Shown here piece after piece: positions 7,165 through 16,766 of a DNA stretch of 47,084 bases (position 1 is its first letter; each line of letters opens with the position of its first letter). This DNA comes from JBFGCA01 sp041567315. Its GTDB lineage: Bacteria; Acidobacteriota; Thermoanaerobaculia; Multivoradales; JAHEKO01. Under the pieces are notes generated by a model. It was not told the origin of the DNA. It ran no database searches and saw only the letters and a program-made list of their open reading frames with translations. The position numbers were made by a program, and so were the translations under genes. The stretch covers positions 1 through 47,084 of the forward strand of contig JBFGCA010000023.1 of NCBI GenBank assembly GCA_041567315.1. The letters are read 5' to 3'.

Positions 7165-7767
7165 ATGAGGAGCGTCATGAGACGGCTTCGGCAACTCGAC
7201 CTCGCGCTGATCACTGCGGTTCTCGCGGTCGCCGGGGCGGCCGCGCTTTCCTCGCAGAGCGGGAAGGACTCCGCCTATCCGACGATCGGCGCCGATCTCG
7301 AGCCCCTGCGCGCCGCCTTCAACGCCGAGCCCGACAACGTCCGGGCGGTGCTGCTCGCCTCGCCGACGTGAGGGGTCTGTCTTCGGGGGGTCTCCGAAGT
7401 CAAGAAGCGCTTGCTGGACGAGGTCGAGATCGAGAACCTCTCCGTCCACGTCGTCTGGTCGAGCCAGCTCGGAGCCAGGGCCAAGCACGTCGCCGGCGGC
7501 GCCGCGCTGATGCAGGACGCCAGGGCGACGCACTACTGGGACCCGGATCGCCGGGTGGGAGCGGCCTTCCAGGAGCAGATCGCCAACCTGGGCTCCCCGG
7601 CGTGGGACGTCTGGATGCTGTTCGCCCCGGGCGTCGTCTGGGAGGGCGACGGCCCTCCGGCACCCACCTGGTGGGAGCACCAGCTCCGCGGCCTCGACGA
7701 GGCGCTACGCCTCGACCCGAGACGGTTCGCCCGCAAGGCGCTCGAGATGAGCGCTGCGGCGGACTGA
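7165..7767 (+). CDS. Thioredoxin-like selenoprotein (in-frame TGA = Sec)
   Basis: One reading frame runs from ATG 7165 to TGA 7765-7767 except for an internal TGA at 7369-7371. Reading it as selenocysteine gives a 200-residue protein: an N-terminal membrane anchor (LDLALITAVLAVAGAAAL), then VRAVLLASPT-U-GVCLRGVSEV, a U-x-x-C redox site after a beta strand as in thioredoxin folds. The downstream half (VHVVWSSQLGARAKHV, ATHYWDPDRRVG, AWDVWMLFAPGVVWEGD, WWEHQL) is well-formed coding sequence continuing the fold. A SECIS-like hairpin follows the TGA. If the TGA were a stop, only a 68-residue peptide lacking any active site would be made. Homologues with SPTCxxC at this spot are recalled but unchecked. 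An ATG at 7177 behind GAGGAG is an alternative start. It is the last gene of the metal operon, placed to take metal ions from MerT or reduce thiols outside the membrane. Confidence 0.82.
7372..7399 (+). promoter_or_regulatory. Bacterial SECIS element
   Basis: Directly after the in-frame TGA, CTTCGG (7381-7386) pairs perfectly with CCGAAG (7394-7399) around the loop GGGGTCT. The loop contains GGUCU as in the E. coli fdhF SECIS apical loop. Its G-U lies 19-20 bases after the TGA, inside the spacing known for SelB recognition. A second short pairing (GT with AC-type bases below a T-T mismatch) could extend the stem. This is the expected SelB binding site and supports recoding at 7369-7371. Confidence 0.8.
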
Positions 7768-7847
7768 GGTCGGCAGACCTTACTGCGGCCCGGGCTGCGC
7801 CTCCCGGAGAGGACAGCGCCGCACGAACAGGCCCGCGGAGGCTGGCT

Positions 7848-8444
7848 TCACCTGAGCCTCGGGAGGAAGCGCGGGACCCGCCTCATGTAGCACTCGTATT
7901 CTTCACCGAAGCGGTCCCGCAGTTCACGCTCTTCGAGGAAGACGATGAGATACAGCAAAGGAACCGTTGCGACGACCAGGGCGTAGAGCGCCAGGTAGTT
8001 CGCGAACAGCGCGAAGGCGGAGGCCTCGAACAGGATCCCCACATAGCGCGGATGGCGGATCCTCGCGTAGATGCCGCGAGTGATCAGCTCGCTGGGGCGT
8101 TTTTCGGAAACCTCCGCCAGGCCGAGAAGAGTCGCGACGCTCAGATGACGACGATACTGACGCTCGAGCAGGATCGCGACCGCCATGCAGATCATCGCCC
8201 CCGCCGTCAACCCCCAGCTGAAGCCGAACTCCACCCGCAACAGGACGGCTCGCCAGCAGAACAGCCCAGAGGCGATCAGGGTCGCGAACGCCCCGACGGC
8301 CAGATAGGTGACTATCGGTCCCCGTCGTCGCCAGAAGCCGGCCAGCGGATGGATGAGCAGCCACATCGACATCGCGGCTGGAAAAATGACCACCAGGATG
8401 AGCGCCGTGACGTACCGCGCCGCGTCCACGGTCTGGCCCTTCAC
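7848..8444 (-). CDS. ICMT/PEMT-like membrane methyltransferase
   Basis: The 198-residue protein has about five membrane helices, then the isoprenylcysteine carboxyl methyltransferase-type signature: GIYARIRHPRYVGIL (about residues 123-137) and EERELRDRFGEEYECYMRRV with PRFLP at the end. Members bind S-adenosylmethionine through the RHP and E-E regions and methylate lipids, isoprenyl cysteines or other small molecules; the bacterial substrate is unknown. The start codon overlaps nothing; the next gene upstream on this strand ends one base away (8446), so both are likely in one transcript with the fused oxidoreductase. It converges on the selenoprotein gene. Confidence 0.82.
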   Translation of the reverse strand: MKGQTVDAARYVTALILVVIFPAAMSMWLLIHPLAGFWRRRGPIVTYLAVGAFATLIASGLFCWRAVLLRVEFGFSWGLTAGAMICMAVAILLERQYRRHLSVATLLGLAEVSEKRPSELITRGIYARIRHPRYVGILFEASAFALFANYLALYALVVATVPLLYLIVFLEERELRDRFGEEYECYMRRVPRFLPRLR

Positions 8445-8445
8445 C

Positions 8446-10197
8446 TTAGTGCGAGCACTGGAGCACGATCTTCCCCGTCACCGAGCGCTCTCCGAGGAGC
8501 TGGTGAGCGCGGGCCGCCGCGGCGAGGGGCATGCGCTCCGCAACGACGGGCCGGAGCCTCTCCTCCGCCAGCAGCCCGAACAGTGTGGCCATGTCCTCGC
8601 GGAACCAATCCGGGCGCCGTTTCCGGAGCGTCTGGATGCTGTAAATGCCTAGACGGCGTCCGTCGGGAATGAGCGCATGCCGGATGAGCTGAGCCGCCAG
8701 CGACGGAAGACCCCGCAAGCGACTGCGCTTTCCACCGATCAGCGTCGTGCCGACGAGGGAGGTGGCGTGGCCGTAGGCGACCAGCCGACCACCGCGTCTC
8801 AGCGTGCGGTACGAGCGGGCAACGTGGTCGCCGCCGATCCCGTCGAAGACGATGTCCACCCCGCCGCCCTTCGTGAGCACTGCGACCTCTTCGACGAAGT
8901 CCGTGTTCTGGTAGTCGATGGGCCGGGCTCCCAGGCGGGCCACCAGGTCGTGCTTCGGTCGGCTCGCCGTCGCGTACATCTCCAGATCCATCAGCCTTCC
9001 GAGCTCCAGGAGCGCCGTGCCCACGCCACCGGCGGCGCCGTGTATCAAGGCGCGCTCACCCGGCTTGGTGCGAGCCGACCGGTGCATCATCTGGTAGGCA
9101 GTCCCGTAGTTCAGGACGAGGCTGACCACCGTCGCCGGGTCGAGCCCGGCCGGCACGGGCAGCAGCTCCCGGGCCGGTAGGCAGATGGACTCCGAGTAGC
9201 CGCCGACGATCGGCAGCGCGGCGACGGTCTGGCCGAGCGCTACCGCCGAGACGTCGGCGCCCAGTCTGTCGACGGTACCCACCAGGTCCCAACCCGGCGT
9301 GAACGGCGGCCGACGCGCCTCGGGATGCACCCCTTCGCGCATCAGCAGGTCGGCAAAAGAGACCCCGGCCGTCAGGACTCTCACCCGGGCCTCGCCGGCG
9401 GCCGGCGTCGGCAGGGCCTCTTCGGCGATCCTCAAGACTCCCGGTCCACCGTAGCGGTCGACCACGATGCGTCTGTAATCCATCAGCGCCAGGTTTCCCC
9501 TAACAGACGAAGGCCGCGGCCGCCAGACCCCGCCGGGTGGGTAGCCGACCGGCTGCCCGGCGTTGCCCGGTGGCCCAGAGGGTGCCGTCAACGACGGCTG
9601 CCCCGAGCTCTGGCGCTCGGAGAACCACGGGTGACGGCCGAAGCGGTTCCGCGGCACGGGCTCGCCGCGGGTCACGAACCACTCGAACCCCCGGACCACC
9701 GACGACAGGTACCGGCTCAGCAGCGGGCGGAGGTAGAGGAGGTGCGGCAGCCAGCGGACCGCGACCGGCACCCGCTGCAGGGCGAACGGGTAGACGGTGA
9801 TCCTCAGCCGGCAGCTCTGCGCATCGACGGGCAGGATCCGCCACGATACGAAGGAGCTCCTGCCGCCCGGCCTGCCGATCTCGAGGTCGTAGCCGACGCC
9901 CTCGAGCCAGCGGCGGAATCGCCGCTCGAAGACCCAGCCGCTGAGATAGTGGATCTCGTCCCGGGATCTCTCGCCCGGCCATTCGTGCACGGGGTTCTTG
10001 GCGCAAAAGGGATGGCACGGCTCCAGGTTCCCCGGCCTCGAGAGGACCCTCCACACCTCGGCGGCCGGGGCCGCGATCCGCCGGGCAGAGCCAATGGGCC
10101 ACTTGAAGCCGGGTCGCGGATCATCGAGCCTCGGCATCTGCGGGCCGAGGCTCGCCTCCAGTTCGTCGCTCGGGCGGACGCTCACGATCCGGCTCAC
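8446..10197 (-). CDS. SRPBCC domain fused to MDR quinone oxidoreductase
   Basis: One uninterrupted 583-codon frame. Residues about 30-185 form an SRPBCC/polyketide-cyclase-like helix-grip domain (WPIGSARRIAAPAAEVWRVL, DEIHYLSGWVFERRFRRWLE). A Pro/Gly/Ser-rich linker (200-235) leads to a zinc-independent medium-chain dehydrogenase (239-583): GVSFADLLMREG, PFTPGWDLVGTV, the NADPH Rossmann loop HGAAGGVGTALLELG, DIVFDGIGGD and the terminal SVTGKIVL. The MDR part is close to full length for a stand-alone quinone reductase and has its own ATG at 9483, so these may be two genes whose separating stop was lost, or a true fusion. The GTG start at 10197 has no obvious ribosome site; ATG 10137 is an alternative. 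Substrate unknown. Confidence 0.75.
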   Translation of the reverse strand: MSRIVSVRPSDELEASLGPQMPRLDDPRPGFKWPIGSARRIAAPAAEVWRVLSRPGNLEPCHPFCAKNPVHEWPGERSRDEIHYLSGWVFERRFRRWLEGVGYDLEIGRPGGRSSFVSWRILPVDAQSCRLRITVYPFALQRVPVAVRWLPHLLYLRPLLSRYLSSVVRGFEWFVTRGEPVPRNRFGRHPWFSERQSSGQPSLTAPSGPPGNAGQPVGYPPGGVWRPRPSSVRGNLALMDYRRIVVDRYGGPGVLRIAEEALPTPAAGEARVRVLTAGVSFADLLMREGVHPEARRPPFTPGWDLVGTVDRLGADVSAVALGQTVAALPIVGGYSESICLPARELLPVPAGLDPATVVSLVLNYGTAYQMMHRSARTKPGERALIHGAAGGVGTALLELGRLMDLEMYATASRPKHDLVARLGARPIDYQNTDFVEEVAVLTKGGGVDIVFDGIGGDHVARSYRTLRRGGRLVAYGHATSLVGTTLIGGKRSRLRGLPSLAAQLIRHALIPDGRRLGIYSIQTLRKRRPDWFREDMATLFGLLAEERLRPVVAERMPLAAAARAHQLLGERSVTGKIVLQCSH

Positions 10198-10434
10198 GTA
10201 TCTACACTGTAAGACAGAAGGGCCACGGGTCGAGCCCGCTCAGAGAGCCGCCGTCACCAGCTCGGAGGCGGCCCACTTCCAGGAGAAGACCAGCCGTCCG
10301 TCGGGACCGACCGCTGGCCTCGCCCAGGGCCGGTCTGGCGGACCCAGGCTGTCCCTCCACTTGCAAGTGCTTCATAGACTTGAGCGGTACGATCTCCGAG
10401 AATCGGGCAGCCGCATCGCCGGGCAGACGCCTGA

Positions 10435-12666
10435 ATGAGAACTGAGCAAGAAAACGGTCTCGAGCGGTCGATCGGTCTGTGGGGCGCCACGGGGATCGGG
10501 GTGGGGGCCATCGTCGGGGGCGGCATCCTGGCCCTGGCCGGGGTGGCGTTCGCGGCCACCGGCCCCGGCGCCATGGTGGCCTTCGCGCTCAACGGCGTCA
10601 TCGCGGCGCTGACCGCGCTGAGCTTTGCCGAGCTGGCCTCGGCGTTTCCAGAGTCCGGCGGCGCCTACACCTTCGCCAAGAAGACGCTGTCGAGCGGGGC
10701 GGCTTTCCTGGTCGGGTGGGTGGTCTGGCTGGCGTCGATCGTCGCCGCCGTGCTCTACGCGCTGGGTTTCGCCTCCTATGCGGGCTTCGCGATCGTCTCC
10801 CTGGCCGAGAGCGCCGGCGGACCCGCTCCGGTCTGGCTGGCGAGCCGCGGGGGACTGCTGGCGCTGGCGACCCTGGCGACCGCCGCCTACGCCCTGCTGC
10901 TGTTCCGCAAGGCCTCGGGCGGCGGCATGTGGGCGACGGTGGGCAAGGTCGTCGTCTTCGTGGCGCTGATCGTCGCCGGCCTCTGGGCGTTGCTCGGCGA
11001 GAGCCTGACCACGGTCGGCGAGCGGCTCTCGCCGTTCTTCCCCGGCGGCTCGCTGGGGCTGTTCCAGGCGATGGGCTACACCTTCATCGCGCTCCAGGGC
11101 TTCGACCTCATCGCGGCGGTGGGCGGCGAGGTCAAGGAGCCGCGCCGGACGATCCCGCGGGCGATGTTCCTGTCGCTGGCGGCGGCGCTGGCGATCTACA
11201 TCCCCCTGCTCTTCATCATCGCCACCGTCGGGGTCGAGCCCGGGAGCTCGATCACCGCCGCCAGCGCCGCCGACCCGGCTACGGTGGTCGCCTCGGCGGC
11301 GGGCAACTACCTCGGGCCCTTCGGCTTCTGGCTGGTCATCGTCGCCGCCGTCCTGTCGATGCTCTCGGCCCTGCAGGCGAACCTGCTGGCGGCCTCGCGG
11401 GTGGCGCTGACGATGGCGCGGGATCGCAGCCTGCCGCACGCCCTCGGCGGGCTCCACCGCGCGAAGGGCACGCCGGCGGTCGCCATCCTGGTGACCTCGC
11501 TGATCGTGGTGACCATCCTCGCCCTGGTCGCGGACGTGGCGGTGGCGGGCGCCGTCTCCAGCCTCATCTTCCTGGTCACCTTCGCCCTCGCCCACGGCAT
11601 CGACATCCTGATGAGGCGGCGGGGCGGCGGCGCGCCGGACGCCTTCCGGGTGCCGGGCTTCCCGGCCGTGCCGGTCGTCGGGGGACTGGCCTGTGCCGCC
11701 CTGGCCGTCTACCAGGGCTTCGCGGTGCCGACGGCGGGGCTGATCGCCGTCCTCTGGCTGGGGTTCGGCTTCGGGCTCTACTTCTTCCTCTTCGCCGAGC
11801 GGGCGGACGTCGTCGACGCCTCGGCCGAGGGCCTCGACCCCGAGCTCATCCGGCTGCGCGGCCGGGCGCCGCTGGTGCTGGTGCCGATCGCCAAGCCGGC
11901 CAGCGCGGCGGCGCTGGTCCACCTGGCCAACGCCATCACCCCGCCCGGCATCGGGAGGGTGCTGCTCCACTCGGTCGTCCAGCCGCCCGGCACCTGGGAG
12001 CGGGGCGATCTCGAACAGCAGCTCGACGACGTCCAGTCGATCCTCGACGAATCGCTCGGCCTGTCGCTGCGCTCGGGGATCACCCCGGAGTGGCTGACCA
12101 CCGTGGCCCCCGATCCGTGGACCGAGATCGCCCGCGTCGCCAAGGTCCACGGCTGCGAGAGTCTGGTCGTCGGTCTCGGCGAGCTGACCCGCGAGACCAT
12201 GAACACGCGGGTCGGCGGTCTGATCAACTCCGTCCAGTCCAACGTCGTGGTGCTGCGGGCTCCCGAGGGCTGGACCCCCGGCTCGGCCGAGAAAGTGCTG
12301 GTTCCGGTCGGCGGGCGCCGCGACCAGAGCCTCCTGCGGGCCCGCCTGATCGCCAGCCTGTCGCGGGGCCAGCGCCGCCGGATCACCTACCTGCGGGTGC
12401 TGGGCGAGACCGCCTCCGAGCGGGAGTCCGCCGGCGCCCAGCGGGGGCTGTCCCACCTGGCCCTCGACGAGGCCCCCGGCGCCGCCGAGGTGAGGATCAC
12501 GCGGGCCGCCGACGCCGTCCAGGAACTGGTGAAGGCGTGCCGGGAGACCGATCTGGTGATCCTCGGGCTCCAGCGTCTCGCGCAGCGGCGGCGGCGGTTC
12601 GGCGAGCTGACCCTCCGCCTCGCCACCGAGACCACCACGCCCCTGATCCTGATCAGCCGGCGGTAG
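10435..12666 (+). CDS. APC-superfamily amino-acid permease with universal-stress domains
   Basis: The 743-residue protein starts with a 12-helix APC transporter (residues about 10-450): the first helix motif GATGIGVGAIVGGGILALAG is typical, followed by FAELASAFPESGGAYTFAKK and GFDLIAAVGGEVKEPRRTIP. A soluble region (about 465-743) resembles tandem UspA-like modules: PLVLVPIAKPASAAALVHLA, ESLVVGLGELTRETMNTRVG, then LVPVGGRRDQSLLRARLIAS. Such APC-Usp proteins are predicted amino-acid or cation-chloride-type transporters with cytoplasmic regulation, possibly by nucleotides; the substrate is not evident. The 237 bp upstream hold no clear promoter, and the ATG lacks a good ribosome site. It converges on the cysteine-synthase gene with a 7 bp gap. 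Confidence 0.87.
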   Translation: MRTEQENGLERSIGLWGATGIGVGAIVGGGILALAGVAFAATGPGAMVAFALNGVIAALTALSFAELASAFPESGGAYTFAKKTLSSGAAFLVGWVVWLASIVAAVLYALGFASYAGFAIVSLAESAGGPAPVWLASRGGLLALATLATAAYALLLFRKASGGGMWATVGKVVVFVALIVAGLWALLGESLTTVGERLSPFFPGGSLGLFQAMGYTFIALQGFDLIAAVGGEVKEPRRTIPRAMFLSLAAALAIYIPLLFIIATVGVEPGSSITAASAADPATVVASAAGNYLGPFGFWLVIVAAVLSMLSALQANLLAASRVALTMARDRSLPHALGGLHRAKGTPAVAILVTSLIVVTILALVADVAVAGAVSSLIFLVTFALAHGIDILMRRRGGGAPDAFRVPGFPAVPVVGGLACAALAVYQGFAVPTAGLIAVLWLGFGFGLYFFLFAERADVVDASAEGLDPELIRLRGRAPLVLVPIAKPASAAALVHLANAITPPGIGRVLLHSVVQPPGTWERGDLEQQLDDVQSILDESLGLSLRSGITPEWLTTVAPDPWTEIARVAKVHGCESLVVGLGELTRETMNTRVGGLINSVQSNVVVLRAPEGWTPGSAEKVLVPVGGRRDQSLLRARLIASLSRGQRRRITYLRVLGETASERESAGAQRGLSHLALDEAPGAAEVRITRAADAVQELVKACRETDLVILGLQRLAQRRRRFGELTLRLATETTTPLILISRR

Positions 12667-12673
12667 CGGCCGC

Positions 12674-13633
12674 TCAGCCCGCGGAGCGCGAGCCGGTGTG
12701 GGCCCGGTAAAGCGCCGTGCTGAGGTACTTCATGCCGGTGTCGCACATCAGGGTGACGATGGTGGCCTCCGGCCCCAGCTGCTCGGCCAGCCGGAGGGCG
12801 GCGAGGACGTTGGCGCCGGTCGAGGTGCCGGCGAAGAGACCCTCTTCGCGGGCCAGGCGGACGGCCATGGCCACCGCCTCTTCGGTCGACACCCGCTCGA
12901 TCCGGTCCGCGACGTCCTCCCGCCACAGCGGGACCACGAAGCCGGCGCCGACCCCGTCGATCTTGTGGGCGCCCGATGGCCCGCCCGACAGCACCGCCGA
13001 CTCGGCCGGCTCGACGGCGACGACCCGGAGGCGCTCGTTCCGGCGACGCAGACCCTCGGCGTTGCCCCGCAGCGACCCCGCCGTGCCGACGCTCTGGACG
13101 AAGGCGTCGACCCGCCCACCGGTCTGGGTCCAGATCTCCTCGGCCATCCGGTGGTAGGCGGCGAGCTGGTCGGCGTTGTTGAGCTGATCGGTCCAGAAGC
13201 TGCCGTGCTCCGCGGCCAACACCCGGGCGGCCTCGATCATCCGGCGGGTCAGCTCCGCCGTCATCCGCCCGCCGTCGCTGGGCACGATCTCGAGCCGCGC
13301 CCCAAACAGCTCCATGTAATCGAGCTTCTCGCGCGAGAAGGCGTCCGAGGTGACGACGCGCAGCGGATAGCCCTTGACCGCGCAGACCAGCGCCAGCGAC
13401 ACCCCGGTGCTGCCGCCCGTGTACTCGACCACCGAGCCGCCGGGCCGCAGTCGGCCGTCTGCCTCCGCCGCCTCGATCATGGCCAGCGCCATGCGGTCCT
13501 TGATGCTCCCCGTCGGGTTGTGCGACTCCAGCTTGAGCAGGATGCGGGCGCCGCTCTCCGGCACGATCCTGCGCAGCGCCAGGAGCGGCGTGCCGCCGAC
13601 GCCGTCGAGGACGTTGCGATGCAGTCCTGTCAC
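12674..13633 (-). CDS. Cysteine synthase family PLP enzyme
   Basis: The 319-residue protein is a fold-type II PLP enzyme. The PLP lysine lies in SHNPTGSIKDRMA (about residue 45), the phosphate-binding loop is SVGTAGSLRGNAEGL, the substrate loop is EYTGGSTGVSLALV, and GTSTGANVLAAL is the C-terminal PLP-pyridine loop. The family makes cysteine from O-acetylserine (CysK/CysM) or cystathionine-type products. The loop reads TGGSTG rather than the TSGNTG of classical CysK, so the substrate may differ. It stands alone in this window. The ATG follows the 13634-13862 intergenic stretch, which contains only a terminator-like hairpin for the adjacent OsmC gene. Confidence 0.85.
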   Translation of the reverse strand: MTGLHRNVLDGVGGTPLLALRRIVPESGARILLKLESHNPTGSIKDRMALAMIEAAEADGRLRPGGSVVEYTGGSTGVSLALVCAVKGYPLRVVTSDAFSREKLDYMELFGARLEIVPSDGGRMTAELTRRMIEAARVLAAEHGSFWTDQLNNADQLAAYHRMAEEIWTQTGGRVDAFVQSVGTAGSLRGNAEGLRRRNERLRVVAVEPAESAVLSGGPSGAHKIDGVGAGFVVPLWREDVADRIERVSTEEAVAMAVRLAREEGLFAGTSTGANVLAALRLAEQLGPEATIVTLMCDTGMKYLSTALYRAHTGSRSAG

Positions 13634-13816
13634 GGCCGGTTCTCCGTCTCGCTCCGACTCGATGCTATCCGAGCCGCCGCCCGGCCCCGCCGCCGCCCGC
13701 TTCGGAGAAACCCGGCGTGGAGAGCGGCCGTCAGCCTCCTAGGACCAGCCGATCTCCGACCTCTGGCTGGAGTGGAAGCACTTCGTACAATCTCTCGGGG
13801 GCCACCGCGGCTGGCG

Positions 13817-13850
13817 GCAGGGGCCGGACCCGCAGGCGCCCGGCCCCTGC
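13817..13850 (-). terminator. GC-rich hairpin downstream of the OsmC gene
   Basis: GCAGGGGCCGG (13817-13827) and CCGGCCCCTGC (13840-13850) pair perfectly over 11 bases around a 12-base loop, 13 bp after the OsmC stop codon on the minus strand. No T-run follows, so it may act as a weak or factor-assisted terminator or as an mRNA-stabilising 3' hairpin. Confidence 0.5.
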
Positions 13851-13862
13851 GCCGGGGTCGTG

Positions 13863-14432
13863 CTAGGCAGCGGCCCGCTTGGCCGGCGCGAGCTCTACCT
13901 CGATCGGCACGCTCCGACTGACGACGTCGTACACCGGCGAGTAGGTGGGCCCCAGCCTGACCACCTCCTCGAGCTCCTCCCTCGGCACGTCGGCGTCGAT
14001 GTCGAAGATCATCCTGATCGCCTCGTAGCCGTTGCGGACGCTGTCGTCGAGGCCCAGGAAGCCGAGCAGGTTGATGTCGCCCTCGACCCGTGAGCTCAGC
14101 TTGTTGATCTGGATGCCCCGGGCCGCCGCGTGCACCACCATGGCGGTCGTCACGCACCCGGCCAGGGCGGTCAGCAGGTACTCGACGGGATTGGCGTTGC
14201 CGTCCGTTCCCAGGAGCACCGGCGGCTCGTCGGCCGTGAAGACGAACGGCTGGGCATGGCGGTGCACCTGGCAGGTGCCGTGGAACTGCTCGATCCTGGT
14301 GCGGTTGACCGGGCCGTCGATCCACTCGTTCTCGGCCTGGAACTGGAACTGGGCCAGGTCGGGCTGCGACTCGATCGCGGCCAGGGTCTGCTTCAGGGCT
14401 TCGACGTCGACTCCGTTGATCTTCTGCTTCAT
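13863..14432 (-). CDS. OsmC family protein
   Basis: The 189-residue protein has the OsmC/Ohr fold: GNANPVEYLLTALAGCVTTA carries the conserved cysteine at the start of the central helix, and the C-terminal strand region follows (GPTYSPVYDVVSRSVPIEVE). The usual second redox cysteine is not in the C-terminal motif (TYSPVYD takes the place of C-P), as in YhfA-like and some long OsmC members, so peroxidase activity is uncertain. An AAGGAGG ribosome site precedes ATG 14432; the longer open frame upstream is ignored. A sigma-54-type promoter lies 68-83 bp upstream, and the sigma-54 activator gene is next upstream, making this its probable target. Confidence 0.87.
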   Translation of the reverse strand: MKQKINGVDVEALKQTLAAIESQPDLAQFQFQAENEWIDGPVNRTRIEQFHGTCQVHRHAQPFVFTADEPPVLLGTDGNANPVEYLLTALAGCVTTAMVVHAAARGIQINKLSSRVEGDINLLGFLGLDDSVRNGYEAIRMIFDIDADVPREELEEVVRLGPTYSPVYDVVSRSVPIEVELAPAKRAAA

Positions 14433-14499
14433 CACTGCCTCCTTGGCTTGTTGGCTCGCCCGGTTCATCCCGTCGGGCCGGCGTTCGCGGCCAGGGAAG

Positions 14500-14515
14500 G
14501 GCAGTAACGGTGCCA
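14500..14515 (-). promoter_or_regulatory. Sigma-54 (-24/-12) promoter for the OsmC gene
   Basis: On the minus strand the sequence reads TGGCAC-CGTTA-CTGCC, an exact -24 TGGCAC and a -12 GC with correct 5-base spacing (consensus TGGCAC-N5-TTGC). Transcription would start near 14490, giving about a 58-base leader before the OsmC ATG at 14432. The activator gene lies directly upstream, which strengthens the call. Confidence 0.72.
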
Positions 14516-14611
14516 GCGCGCGCCAGCCCGGTCGACGATCTCTTAAGTCGTTGCTCATGAGCAGCTTGTGCAGGACGATGCGAGGCCGCGGGGCTTCCGA
14601 GAAGTCGTGAT

Positions 14612-14648
14612 TCACGAGATCTCGCAACGACTCCTCGCGAGATTTCGC
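14612..14648. promoter_or_regulatory. Paired upstream activator sites
   Basis: Two related 14-base dyads, TCACGAGATCTCGC (14612-14625) and TCGCGAGATTTCGC (14635-14648), differ at three positions and are 23 bp apart, about two helical turns. They lie 97-133 bp upstream of the -24 element, a normal distance for enhancer binding by a sigma-54 activator, and just downstream of the activator gene's stop codon. Confidence 0.6.
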
Positions 14649-14685
14649 GCCCGGGTGGAGACGCCGGCACTGCGAGCAGCCCGGC

Positions 14686-16740
<2,055 letters not shown>

Positions 16741-16766
16741 CGCGGCACAGGAAGGGAGGACCCCCG

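Noticed and set aside
7165..7371. A stand-alone 68-residue protein ending at the TGA
   Set aside because: The same frame continues without further stops for 131 well-formed codons, and a SECIS-like hairpin sits at the correct distance.
10240..10366. A minus-strand frame ending GPDGRLVFSWKWAASELV then TAAL and a stop
   Set aside because: It looks protein-like but has no start codon, no recognised family, and lies in a promoter-sized gap; insufficient to call a gene or relic.
10372..12456. A 694-residue minus-strand frame opposite the APC permease
   Set aside because: Arg/Asp/Gly/Gln-rich low-complexity translation typical of an antisense shadow of a GC-rich gene.
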